From positions 806,001 to 870,000 of the forward strand of contig NZ_CP087591.1 of the NCBI RefSeq assembly GCF_015594925.2: a stretch of DNA of 64,000 nucleotides, written 5' to 3'. Shown here in pieces: positions 54,564-62,697 of this stretch. The first letter of the stretch is position 1; every line of letters begins with the position of its first letter. The notes under the pieces were generated by a model. It saw nothing but the letters and a program-made list of their open reading frames with translations. It had not been told where the DNA came from and searched no databases. The translations under genes and the position numbers were made by a program. The DNA is from Vibrio sp. VB16 (GTDB taxonomy: Bacteria; Pseudomonadota; Gammaproteobacteria; Enterobacterales; Vibrionaceae).

Positions 54564-54971
54564 TTATGAAATCGGGGGTCTGAAGGGGGCCTGAAACCAA
54601 GATGGAGGAGCATTTTGGGGAATATAATGCATTCGAGGTGATCGACTTACGGAGTTGCTATGAGCAATATGGTTGGTTGTTGTTGAATATAACCCAGAGC
54701 AGGCTGTTCCGCAGCATGTGTGAATAATACCATTATCATCACAACACTCACCTTGAGAGACGTTGCTGACGACAAGATGATCAGGACAGTGGTGGCTCGA
54801 TGCCATGTTTTGATTTGCATACGTAGCATTTTCAGTAGATAAGTTACTCGGACTGTGAGGCATTGTTTTTGTCGAAGAATAAACAGGCATCACCGAAAAC
54901 ATTGAAAGCATGAATGCACTCAACGTTATTAGTAGGGTGAGACGGTTTATCATTTTCTTCAACGTTATCAA
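54564..54971 (-). CDS. Small exported Cys-rich protein, unknown function
   Basis: A 135-residue protein with an N-terminal signal (RLTLLITLSAFMLSMFSVMPVYS) and a central Cys/His cluster (HHCPDHLV, GECCDDNG, HTCCGTACSG; six Cys besides the first), likely metal-binding or disulfide-bonded. The C-terminus is rich in Pro and aromatic residues. It lies 5 bp after the MarR gene, so it belongs to the dmeF-marR transcript. A 168-bp gap separates it from the cytochrome gene. Confidence 0.7.
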   Translation of the reverse strand: MITLKKMINRLTLLITLSAFMLSMFSVMPVYSSTKTMPHSPSNLSTENATYANQNMASSHHCPDHLVVSNVSQGECCDDNGIIHTCCGTACSGLYSTTTNHIAHSNSVSRSPRMHYIPQNAPPSWFQAPFRPPIS

Positions 54972-54976
54972 CTTTT

Positions 54977-55393
54977 TTAAAACTCTCTATTCATTTTTTT
55001 GAGACACTGGATCAACACTTTTTCTGCAGAAAAATTGATATTTCGGGTGAGCTCTCTCACCAGATTCAAATGCAGTTGATTGTGCTGTTCATGCAACTCG
55101 TTACCTTCGTTCGTGAGACAAACAACAATTGATCGCCGGTCTTCTGGGTGCGGACGGCGGTCTATTAAGTTTGCTGTCACCAACTTATCAACCTGAACCG
55201 TGAGTGTTCCGGTGGTAATGCCCAGTTTTTCTGCTAATTCCTTCATGCGCAATGCACCATGATTACCCAACACCTCAACAGTATGGACCTGTGCCAAAGT
55301 ATAACCCGTTTCTTTTACAACGGATTGCTCCCAAGACGACATTTTATCATAAAATTCGGTCAGTAAATGGTTGAGTGAAGTCAGATCATTCAT
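54977..55393 (-). CDS. MarR-family regulator coupled to the CDF exporter
   Basis: A 138-residue winged-helix repressor (AQVHTVEVLGNHGALRMKEL, LGITTGTLTVQVDKLVTANL, PHPEDRRSIVVCLTNEGNEL). The start overlaps the dmeF stop by 4 bp (ATGA). Because the exporter and regulator are one operon, it probably binds the palindrome upstream of dmeF (56335-56352) and answers to metal or a linked stress. The usual DmeF partner is an RcnR-type DmeR, so MarR here is unusual. Confidence 0.88.
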   Translation of the reverse strand: MNDLTSLNHLLTEFYDKMSSWEQSVVKETGYTLAQVHTVEVLGNHGALRMKELAEKLGITTGTLTVQVDKLVTANLIDRRPHPEDRRSIVVCLTNEGNELHEQHNQLHLNLVRELTRNINFSAEKVLIQCLKKMNREF

Positions 55394-56307
55394 GCAGGTT
55401 TAGCGCTATGCAGTTCAACAGTGAGGTGGTGAATCTTATCAAACTTACTTAGTAATTGTCTGTAATCATCAATATTTTTATTGCTCTTTGAACGTAAAAT
55501 GAGACTGGCAGCATGGTGATCGGCACTTACTTTCCAAATATGTAAGTCGATAATATCCGCATGGGGCTGTATGGCTGCGATGACAGAATCGCGGTATTTT
55601 TTGTCAATAGCGGTATCGAGCAAAATGGGACTGGTTTGCTTAAGAAGTCCTATCGCCCACTTGGTGATCACGATAGCACCCACCATTCCCATCACGGCAT
55701 CTAACCAGTTCCATCCCACATATTTACCTACGATGAGTGCGATTATGGCCAAAATAGACGTAAGCGTATCGGCTAAAACATGCATATACGCCGCTTTGAG
55801 ATTATGGTCTTGATGGTGATCATGATGATCGTGAAAATGGTCATGATGATGGTTGTTATTATGCAATAGCATCATACTGGCAAAATTAACAATTAAACCA
55901 ATGACCGCAACAAAAATAGCCTCATTAAACTGAATTTTTTGAGGATCAAAAAGACGAACCAAGGATTCGGAAAACATCATTAACGCAACAATACCGAGCG
56001 CGACAGCACTACTAAAGCCACCTAACACGCTGACCTTTCCCGTTCCGTATGAAAAGTTGTCGTCATGGGCATGTCGTTTTGCATAACGATAGGTGAACAG
56101 AGTGATGCAGAATGCCGCAGCATGCGTACCCATGTGCCAGCCGTCGGCAAGCAGTGCCATTGATCCAAAAATTTTACCGGAGATGATCTCAACAAACATC
56201 GCGGTGACGGTGAGAAGAAGGACATAAAAGGTTCGTTTTTCACCATTAGAGTGGTGAGAACCAAACTGATGAGAATGTTTTAAAGGCAAGATGGCAGGAG
56301 TATTCAT
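55390..56307 (-). CDS. Cation diffusion facilitator, DmeF-like Co/Ni(Zn) exporter
   Basis: A 305-residue inner-membrane metal/proton antiporter with six helices. The TM2 metal-site motif LLADGWHMGTHAAAF is the His-Asp-containing form found in DmeF. A His-rich cytoplasmic loop (about 150-168, HNNNHHHDHFHDHH) lies between TM4 and TM5, and the second site HVLADTLTSILAI is in TM5. A C-terminal ferredoxin-like domain follows. Expected to lower cytoplasmic Co, Ni or Zn. First gene of a transcript with marR. Confidence 0.88.
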   Translation of the reverse strand: MNTPAILPLKHSHQFGSHHSNGEKRTFYVLLLTVTAMFVEIISGKIFGSMALLADGWHMGTHAAAFCITLFTYRYAKRHAHDDNFSYGTGKVSVLGGFSSAVALGIVALMMFSESLVRLFDPQKIQFNEAIFVAVIGLIVNFASMMLLHNNNHHHDHFHDHHDHHQDHNLKAAYMHVLADTLTSILAIIALIVGKYVGWNWLDAVMGMVGAIVITKWAIGLLKQTSPILLDTAIDKKYRDSVIAAIQPHADIIDLHIWKVSADHHAASLILRSKSNKNIDDYRQLLSKFDKIHHLTVELHSAKPA

Positions 56308-56334
56308 AATGTTTGATAGTCAAAGTATTTGATA

Positions 56335-56352
56335 GTAATCATATTTGATTAC
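56335..56352. promoter_or_regulatory. Candidate operator of the MarR regulator upstream of dmeF
   Basis: GTAATCA-TATT-TGATTAC, a perfect 7-bp inverted repeat with 4-nt spacer, 27 bp upstream of the dmeF start. TTTGATAGT occurs twice just beside it (56322 and 56329). Confidence 0.55.
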
Positions 56353-56475
56353 CAAACTATTTGTCAATCAAGTTATTATCCATGTCTGTTATATCAGTAC
56401 TTAAAATGCTGAATAGAATCTATTTTGACTAGAGTGTGAGTACAACTGATATTATTTAACTTGGGCCATAAAAAA

Positions 56476-56513
56476 GCAAGCTAACCTTTTGTTTAGGCAG
56501 GTGATTAGCTTGC
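56476..56513 (-). terminator. Rho-independent terminator of hpaC
   Basis: GCAAGCTAA.CC / GG..TTAGCTTGC stem with T6 on the minus strand, 40 bp after the hpaC stop. Confidence 0.85.
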
Positions 56514-56552
56514 AATCTCACATTGGGAATTAAGGGGTATATTTTGGGGTCG

Positions 56553-57065
56553 TTATGCAGCCACAACTTCTTTTTCTTTCGCGCATTCTACGGTTTTAAA
56601 CTCACGTGCAAAGTAGACTAAAGCATCTTTGCCCTTATTCACGATAATATTGTCAATTTCGACAAAGAAAACCGTGTGTGTACCCATCTCCAAATTTTCT
56701 GAAATATGACCTTCTAAACTGGTTAGACAGCCTCTGAGTACAGGTACTTTTGCCTCGTTTAAAGACCATGCTGGGTCGGCAAAACGCTCTTCCATTGTTA
56801 ACTCTGTCATCCCTGCAAAATCGAGTGACATCTTTTGCTGTTCTGCTGCACATACATTAATACAGAGATTCTTGTTTCTCTTGATTATATCGTTGGAAGC
56901 GCTGTTTTTATTCACACACACCATAATGGTTGCTGGGGTGTCGGTGATAGAACAAACAGCGGTTGCGGTAATACCAACGGTTCCAGCTTCGCCGCCTGTG
57001 GTTACAATGTTAACGGCTGCTGCTAGGTTTGCCATTGCGTCTCTAAATAGTGGTTGATTAGACAT
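56553..57065 (-). CDS. hpaC: Flavin reductase HpaC (HPA 3-hydroxylase reductase component)
   Basis: A 170-residue NAD(P)H:flavin oxidoreductase of the HpaC/DIM6-NTAB family that delivers reduced flavin to the hydroxylase at 43817. Signatures: FRDAMANLAAAVNIVTTGG, GITATAVCSITDTPATIMVC, NKNSASNDIIKRNKNLCINV and GTHTVFFVEID. It is the short HpaC type, without the extra C-terminal domain found in the Acinetobacter C1 reductase. It lies 11.5 kb from the oxygenase and is divergent from hpaH, sharing a 435-bp promoter region. Confidence 0.9.
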   Translation of the reverse strand: MSNQPLFRDAMANLAAAVNIVTTGGEAGTVGITATAVCSITDTPATIMVCVNKNSASNDIIKRNKNLCINVCAAEQQKMSLDFAGMTELTMEERFADPAWSLNEAKVPVLRGCLTSLEGHISENLEMGTHTVFFVEIDNIIVNKGKDALVYFAREFKTVECAKEKEVVAA

Positions 57066-57500
57066 TTTCTCAATTCCATCTGGTTAATATATTGTTAAGT
57101 TTCCACGTGAAACGGGTGATTGGAAATAGACGAAAACAGGAGATGCTTGCACTTTTCATAGGTTAATAAAAACGTGCAAATTATGTAATCCATTGTTAAT
57201 TAAAACATTAGCAATTAATTACCTTGCCTGATTGTACAAAAAGCCACATTGCCATAAATCGATAAATGTCACTAAAATGTGATCGAATGCTCATATTCGT
57301 TAACAAGTTGTTAGTAAGTTAAACGTAAACTACTTATTAATCAAATGGTTAGTTTTTTTCCAAACCATTCGGTTATATTTTGCACTTTTTGTTTCTGGTA
57401 TTTAGTTAAGATGTTAAGTATTATGTTTAACATGTTAATGAAAGTCGTTTTTTAAGATAATCGATAAAGACAGAATAATTTGGCAAAGGAAGGTCAATCC
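57066..57500. promoter_or_regulatory. Divergent hpaC/hpaH promoter region with two operator-like boxes
   Basis: A 435-bp AT-rich gap. TTAAGATGTTAA (57406-57417) and the perfect palindrome TTAACATGTTAA (57428-57439) have starts exactly 22 bp apart, two helical turns, about 60 bp before hpaH. A looser box TTAATATATTGTTAA (57083-57097) lies just upstream of hpaC. These are candidate HpaR sites. Nothing else was recognised in the gap. Confidence 0.6.
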
Positions 57501-58304
57501 ATGCTCACTCCAGAACAAGTACAATCGGCAGCCGATAAGCTCTATGTAGCAGAAAAAGAGCGCTATCAGATCCCAGCATTTACGCTAGAACACCCAGACA
57601 TGACGATGGCCGATGCTTATGCGATACAGAGCGCATGGGTAGAACGCAAGAAGAGCGAGGGGGCGAAGGTTAAAGGTTACAAGATCGGCTTAACTTCACG
57701 GGCTATGCAAATGGCGGTAAACATTGATCAGCCAGATTACGGTGTACTGCTAGACAATATGTTTTTTGCTGACGGTGCACAAATTAAGGCAGATGACTTT
57801 CTTGACCCTCGTATAGAAGTAGAATTGGCGTTTGTGTTAAAAGATCCTTTAAAAGGGGAAGATGTCACTATATTCGATGTGCTAAACGCAACAGATTACA
57901 TTATTCCTTCCTTAGAATTGATTGCTGCACGCTGTCATCGTACTGATCCGGAATCGGGTTATACACGCAAGGTTTACGATACGATTGCTGATAATGCAGC
58001 GAACGCTGGCATTGTTGTCGGTGGTCGCCCAATCAAACCAATGGACTTTGATATGCGCTGGGCCGGAGCAATGCTTTATCTAAATGGCCAAATTGAAGAA
58101 ACAGGGTTAGCTGCAGGCGTACTCGGTCATCCAGCGAACGGTATCTGTTGGGTCTGTAAACGTTTTGCGCCTCATGATATAGGCTTGGAGCCTGGTCAAG
58201 TGATTCTATCTGGTTCGTTTACTCGACCTGTCCCTGTTAAAGCAGGGGATACCGTGCATGCTGATTTTGGTCCTCTTGGCGGTATCTCCGTTAAGTTTGT
58301 ATAG
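57501..58304 (+). CDS. hpaH: 2-oxo-hept-4-ene-1,7-dioate hydratase
   Basis: Hydrates 2-oxohept-enedioate to 4-hydroxy-2-oxoheptanedioate, the substrate of HpaI. The 267-residue length is that of E. coli HpaH. FAH-superfamily core is present (VKGYKIGLTSRAMQMAVNID, DPRIEVELAFVLKDPL with the E-x-E metal ligands, GSFTRPVPVKAGDTVHADFG). AGGAAGG lies 7 nt before this ATG; the open frame extends seven codons upstream to a TTG. First gene of the operon hpaH-I-G1-G2-E-F-D. Confidence 0.93.
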   Translation: MLTPEQVQSAADKLYVAEKERYQIPAFTLEHPDMTMADAYAIQSAWVERKKSEGAKVKGYKIGLTSRAMQMAVNIDQPDYGVLLDNMFFADGAQIKADDFLDPRIEVELAFVLKDPLKGEDVTIFDVLNATDYIIPSLELIAARCHRTDPESGYTRKVYDTIADNAANAGIVVGGRPIKPMDFDMRWAGAMLYLNGQIEETGLAAGVLGHPANGICWVCKRFAPHDIGLEPGQVILSGSFTRPVPVKAGDTVHADFGPLGGISVKFV

Positions 58305-58313
58305 AGGCGAATT

Positions 58314-59144
58314 ATGTCTACATTGAATCCTGTGTCTGCGTTACCGATAAACAAATTTAAACGGGCTCTGCAAGGGGATGAAACCTTGTGGGGTTTATGG
58401 TTAGGCTTGCCTGATACAAGCTGTGCTGAGATCTGTGCCGGTGCCGGTTTTGATTGGCTCCTTATAGATGGTGAACACGCGCCTTTTGAACTCAAAGATA
58501 TATTGCATCATCTCCAAGCTTTAGCGCCTTATGATGTTTCTCCTATCGTACGTCCAGATGAGGGCAGTGTGGCCAAAATCAAGAAGCTTCTTGATGTTGG
58601 CGCCCAAACCTTGCTTATCCCTATGGTGAATACAGCAGAACAGGCAAAAGAGTTGGTGTCTGCTGTTCGTTATCCACCTTTAGGTATAAGAGGGATGGGA
58701 AGTTCACTTGCCCGCGCGGCCAAATGGAACAAGGTTCCCCAATACTTGCAAAATGCAAATGACGAAATTTGCCTCATTGTTCAAGTAGAAACCCTAGAAG
58801 CAATGGATAATCTCGAAGAGATAGTGCAGGTGGATGGTGTTGATGGTGTCTTTATAGGACCGTCTGATCTTTCTGGTGCGATGGGGTATGTAGGTAACCC
58901 AGATCATCCAGAAGTGGTTGAAAAGATCCAGTGGGGAATGGACGTCATCCACAACAGTGGCAAAGCGTCGGGAATTTTGTGCCTCAACATTGAAAAAGCT
59001 CAGCAGTTTGCCGCAAGCGGAACCAAATTTGTAGGCGTTGGCGTCGACACGTTATTACTGCGTTTATCGGCTGAGCAATTAGTGAACAAAGTAAAGAATC
59101 CAGAACAGAAAACTGAACAAACTAACGCGTCCAGTGGCTATTAG
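58314..59144 (+). CDS. hpaI: 4-hydroxy-2-oxoheptanedioate aldolase
   Basis: Class II metal-dependent pyruvate aldolase that cleaves 4-hydroxy-2-oxoheptanedioate to pyruvate and succinic semialdehyde. Signatures: LWGLWLGLPDTSCAEICAGAGFDWLLIDGEHAPF, the metal ligands in CLIVQVETLEAMDNL (Glu) and VFIGPSDLSGAMG (Asp), and GIRGMGSSLARA. 276 residues, about ten longer than E. coli HpaI at the C-terminus. It starts 9 bp after hpaH. Confidence 0.94.
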   Translation: MSTLNPVSALPINKFKRALQGDETLWGLWLGLPDTSCAEICAGAGFDWLLIDGEHAPFELKDILHHLQALAPYDVSPIVRPDEGSVAKIKKLLDVGAQTLLIPMVNTAEQAKELVSAVRYPPLGIRGMGSSLARAAKWNKVPQYLQNANDEICLIVQVETLEAMDNLEEIVQVDGVDGVFIGPSDLSGAMGYVGNPDHPEVVEKIQWGMDVIHNSGKASGILCLNIEKAQQFAASGTKFVGVGVDTLLLRLSAEQLVNKVKNPEQKTEQTNASSGY

Positions 59145-59175
59145 TTTGCTTAAAATAATGAGAGAAGGACTTCAG

Positions 59176-59823
59176 ATGAATTCAAATCAGCTAGTCAAAG
59201 AGAAGTTTGTCTGCGTGGCACTTAATGATGCCAAGCAGTTAAATGAACTCAACGGCACTTTTAGTGATAAGCCTTATGTAAAGCCACCGACTCAACCGGT
59301 ACTTTATTTTAAAACAAGAAATACATGGTCATCGGATGACGCTCAAGTCAGCTATGTTGGTGATTCAATGGTCGTCGGCGCGAGTATTGCGTTGGTAATC
59401 GGCAAAACGTGTTGTCGCGTAAGCGAAACCGATGCGCTGGATTATGTCAGTGGATTAACCCTTACACATGACTTCTCTTTGCCAGAACAAAGCTACTACC
59501 GCCCTGATATTAAAGGTAAGTGTTTAGACGGGTCGGCACCAATAGCTCAAAATCCAGTGCCACTTTCAGATATTGCTTCATTAGCTGATTTAACCGTTAT
59601 AACAAGTGTTAATGGTGAAGAAAAAAGCGTGCTGAGCGTTTCTCAGTTTCACCGCAGTATTGAACAGTTGATTCATCTCATCTCCACTATTATGACGTTG
59701 AATGTCGGTGATGTTATTGCCGTCGGATTCCCCGGCGACCGTATCGCGGTTCAGGTGGGTGACAACGTCAGCTCAAGTATGAGCGGATTACAGCAACTTA
59801 ATAATAATTTGACGGGAGAGTAA
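59176..59823 (+). CDS. HpaG1, N-terminal-type subunit of HpaG (decarboxylase/isomerase)
   Basis: A 215-residue FAH-superfamily protein equal to the N-terminal half of E. coli HpaG (5-oxopent-3-ene-1,2,5-tricarboxylate decarboxylase / HHDD isomerase). It retains the fold (VGDSMVVGASIALVIGK, DYVSGLTLTHDFSLPE, STIMTLNVGDVIAVG), but the E-x-E metal ligands are replaced (GASIAL), so it probably needs HpaG2 for metal binding. AAGGA lies 6 nt before this ATG; the open frame reaches back 14 codons into hpaI. Its stop overlaps the hpaG2 start (TAATG). Confidence 0.85.
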   Translation: MNSNQLVKEKFVCVALNDAKQLNELNGTFSDKPYVKPPTQPVLYFKTRNTWSSDDAQVSYVGDSMVVGASIALVIGKTCCRVSETDALDYVSGLTLTHDFSLPEQSYYRPDIKGKCLDGSAPIAQNPVPLSDIASLADLTVITSVNGEEKSVLSVSQFHRSIEQLIHLISTIMTLNVGDVIAVGFPGDRIAVQVGDNVSSSMSGLQQLNNNLTGE

Positions 59824-60611
59824 TGATGAAAAGAGCACGCATACTCTTTCAAGAAGAGATTTTAAATGTAACTGTAAATCAAGCGGGCGAGATTCAAACG
59901 GAGTCGGGACAATTACTTCCAGAAAATGATGTTCAATGGCTATCACCTGTCCAAAATCCAGGTACCATTTTTGCGCTTGGTCTTAACTATGCGGACCATG
60001 CTTCAGAGCTCGCGTTCGCTCCTCCTACAGAGCCATTGGTTTTCATAAAAGGAACCAATACGCTAACAGGTCACAAGCAAGACTCGTATCGCCCAGATGA
60101 TATCGAATTCATGCACTACGAGTGTGAGTTGGTCGCAGTGATTGGTAAAGAAGGCAAAAACATCGACCGTAAAGACGCGATGGATTATGTCGCGGGTTAC
60201 ACTGTCTGTAATGACTTTGCAATTCGAGACTACTTAGAAAATTACTATCGCCCCAATCTCCGTGTGAAGAGTCGTGATTCACTTTGCCCTATCGGCCCGT
60301 GGATAATTGATAAAGAGGATGTTGGTGATATCAACAACCTGAAGATCGAAACACGAGTAAATGGGGAACTGACTCAGGAAGGCAGCACGGCTGACATGAT
60401 CTTCGATGTGCCGTTCTTGATTGAGTACCTCAGTGCCATTATGACGCTTCAACCAGGCGATATGATAGCAACAGGAACACCAAAAGGCTTAAAAGACATG
60501 CAGCCGGGCGATGTAGTCGTCTGTTCGATTGAAAAAGTAGGTTCGTTAGAGACCCACATGGTTTCGGAACAAGAATTCTATTCATCGCGAATTACTGGCG
60601 ACAACAACTAA
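59823..60611 (+). CDS. HpaG2, C-terminal-type subunit of HpaG (catalytic)
   Basis: A 262-residue FAH-family enzyme corresponding to the C-terminal half of HpaG. It has the metal ligands (HYECELVAVIGKEGKN with E-x-E, DFAIRDYLE) and the active site (RPNLRVKSRDSLCPIGPWI, GTPKGLKDMQPGDVV). It should decarboxylate and isomerise the carboxymethyl-hydroxymuconate product. Two ATG codons in tandem (59823, 59826); GGGAGAG fits the second better. The overlap with hpaG1 suggests coupled translation of a two-subunit enzyme. Confidence 0.9.
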   Translation: MMKRARILFQEEILNVTVNQAGEIQTESGQLLPENDVQWLSPVQNPGTIFALGLNYADHASELAFAPPTEPLVFIKGTNTLTGHKQDSYRPDDIEFMHYECELVAVIGKEGKNIDRKDAMDYVAGYTVCNDFAIRDYLENYYRPNLRVKSRDSLCPIGPWIIDKEDVGDINNLKIETRVNGELTQEGSTADMIFDVPFLIEYLSAIMTLQPGDMIATGTPKGLKDMQPGDVVVCSIEKVGSLETHMVSEQEFYSSRITGDNN

Positions 60612-60621
60612 AAGGGACGAA

Positions 60622-62145
60622 ATGATGGGTCAGGATCTTCAAAACAATTTAGACAAAGCCGCAACGTACCTCGCGCGTTTTAAAGAGAACACACTAGGCC
60701 ATTACATTAATGGGAAGTGGACACTAGGCAGTGAAGGTGAGACGTTCGATAACGGTTCACCAGTGAACAGTGAATCATTAGGTAAGGTCGTTAAAGCGAG
60801 CGTTGCCGATGTGGATGCGGCATGTAAAGCGGCGGCAGCGGCTCAAAAAGAGTGGGGAGCAATGAGTGGAGCAAAACGTAAAGCGATTTTGCATAAACTT
60901 GCCGACAAAATTGAAGCGCGCGCTGAAGAGATTGCATTAGTAGAGTCTTCAGACTGTGGCCAGCCAATTCGCTTTATGCGTCAAGCAGCCGTTCGCGGTG
61001 CAGCTAATTTCCGTTTCTTTGCTGATAAAGCACCTGAAGCGCGTAACGGACTCGCTTTGCAGCAGGAAGAACACACTAACTTCACCGTTAAGTCGCCCAT
61101 TGGCCCAGTCGGTGTTATTACACCTTGGAACACGCCATTTATGTTGTCGACTTGGAAGATTGCACCCGCTCTAGCTTCAGGTTGTACTGTCGTTCACAAG
61201 CCAGCAGAATTTAGCCCGCTTTCAGCCGCGATTCTTGCAGAATGTGCAGACGAAGCTGGTTTGCCACCGGGCGTATGGAATATGATTAATGGATTTGGAG
61301 AAGTGGCGGGTAAAGAGCTGACACAGCATCCAGATATCAAGGCTATTGCCTTTGTTGGAGAAACCGTTACAGGTTCTATGATCCAGAAACAAGCAGCGGA
61401 TACGTTGAAGCGCGCACACTTTGAATTAGGTGGAAAAAATCCCGTCATTGTCTTTGATGATGCTGATTTTGATCGAGCGCTTGATGCTGTTGTCTTTATG
61501 ATTTATAGCTTAAACGGCCAGCGTTGTACGAGTTCAAGCCGGCTACTTGTCCAGTCAGGTATTAAGGATAAATTCCTTACAGCATTGAAAGTGCGTGTTG
61601 CGAATCTAAAGGTTGGTCATCCGCTTGATCCCGTGACAGAAGTAGGTCCGTTGGTGCATACATCGCATTATGAAAAAGTATTAAGCTACGTTGATGCTGC
61701 GATTGAAGATGGCGCTACCGTCGCTGTAGGTGGAAAACGCATTACTGATCTTGGCAATGGTAACTATTTAACGCCAACACTCTTCACTGATGCGAATAAT
61801 ACGATGCGTATCGCTCGCGAAGAGATCTTTGGGCCAGTGCTTACTACCATCGAGTTCGAAACTGAAGCGGACGCTGTAGCCATTGCTAACGATACTAACT
61901 ATGGCTTGGCTGCGTACATTTGGACAAGCAACACCGGTCGTTCAATGCGTATGGCTCATAGTGTTGAATCGGGTATGGTTTGGATTAACTCTGAAAACAA
62001 CCGTAACCTTCCTTCACCATTTGGTGGTGTGAAAATGTCGGGTATTGGTCGTGATGGTGGCGATTGGAGTTTCGATTTCTACATGGAAACGAAAAACGTC
62101 TGTATCGCGTTTGATACTCACAGCGTTCCAGTATTAGGGCGTTAA
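60622..62145 (+). CDS. hpaE: 5-carboxymethyl-2-hydroxymuconate semialdehyde dehydrogenase
   Basis: NAD-dependent aldehyde dehydrogenase that oxidises the ring-opened semialdehyde. The 507-residue protein has the ALDH motifs GVITPWNTPFMLSTWKIAPAL, FVGETVTGSMI, catalytic E268 in FELGGKNP and C302 in GQRCTSSSRL, and the C-terminal PFGGVKMSGIGRDGG. It starts 10 bp after hpaG2. Confidence 0.95.
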   Translation: MMGQDLQNNLDKAATYLARFKENTLGHYINGKWTLGSEGETFDNGSPVNSESLGKVVKASVADVDAACKAAAAAQKEWGAMSGAKRKAILHKLADKIEARAEEIALVESSDCGQPIRFMRQAAVRGAANFRFFADKAPEARNGLALQQEEHTNFTVKSPIGPVGVITPWNTPFMLSTWKIAPALASGCTVVHKPAEFSPLSAAILAECADEAGLPPGVWNMINGFGEVAGKELTQHPDIKAIAFVGETVTGSMIQKQAADTLKRAHFELGGKNPVIVFDDADFDRALDAVVFMIYSLNGQRCTSSSRLLVQSGIKDKFLTALKVRVANLKVGHPLDPVTEVGPLVHTSHYEKVLSYVDAAIEDGATVAVGGKRITDLGNGNYLTPTLFTDANNTMRIAREEIFGPVLTTIEFETEADAVAIANDTNYGLAAYIWTSNTGRSMRMAHSVESGMVWINSENNRNLPSPFGGVKMSGIGRDGGDWSFDFYMETKNVCIAFDTHSVPVLGR

Positions 62146-62196
62146 TATTTCTTTATAATACAGACTCTAGTGTTAGCGAATATAAAAGGAAGAACG

Positions 62197-62589
62197 ATGC
62201 CCCATTTTGTAGTGGAATACTCCGCCAATATTGAACAAGAATTGGATCTGCCAGAGCTATTGAAAGTGCTCAACGAAACGGCTGTATCAACGGGCGTGTT
62301 TCCGTTAGGGGGCATTCGTAGCCGCGCATATAAAGCCGATGACTTTCGAGTCGCTGAAGGTGACCCAGAAAATGGGTTTATTCATCTTACGGTGAAGGTC
62401 GGCAGTGGACGATCAATGGAGACACTGAAAGAAGCCGGAGACACTATCTTTACCGCTTTCACTGCATGTCTACAGCCGATATTTGATGAACGCTATCTAA
62501 GCATCGGTTTCGAAATGATCGAGCTGCATCCGACACTGAATTATAAAAAAAATAATATACACGAGAAGCTTAAAAACTTAGCTCGTTGA
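62197..62589 (+). CDS. hpaF: 5-carboxymethyl-2-hydroxymuconate delta-isomerase
   Basis: Small tautomerase-superfamily trimer (130 residues) that isomerises CHM. It starts MPHFVVEYSAN with the catalytic Pro1 exposed after removal of Met; GGIRSRAYKADDFRVAEGDPENGFIHLTVKVGSGRS holds the active-site Arg residues. AAGGAAG precedes the ATG. The frame is open nine codons further upstream, but Pro must be the second codon for activity, which decides the start. Confidence 0.94.
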   Translation: MPHFVVEYSANIEQELDLPELLKVLNETAVSTGVFPLGGIRSRAYKADDFRVAEGDPENGFIHLTVKVGSGRSMETLKEAGDTIFTAFTACLQPIFDERYLSIGFEMIELHPTLNYKKNNIHEKLKNLAR

Positions 62590-62697
62590 GCTGAGCTTGT
62601 ATGCATTAAAAACTGAAACTGAATAAGAACGTAATGAAGCCAACTCCACTATTTTAATCGGAGCGCTTTTGTTACCCAAAGCAAGGAGATACACAAG

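Noticed and set aside
55800..55860. Cluster of GATCATGATGATC-like motifs resembling RctB sites
   Set aside because: They are His/Asp codons of the His-rich loop of the CDF exporter and lack the flanking GGAACG/TTCC part.
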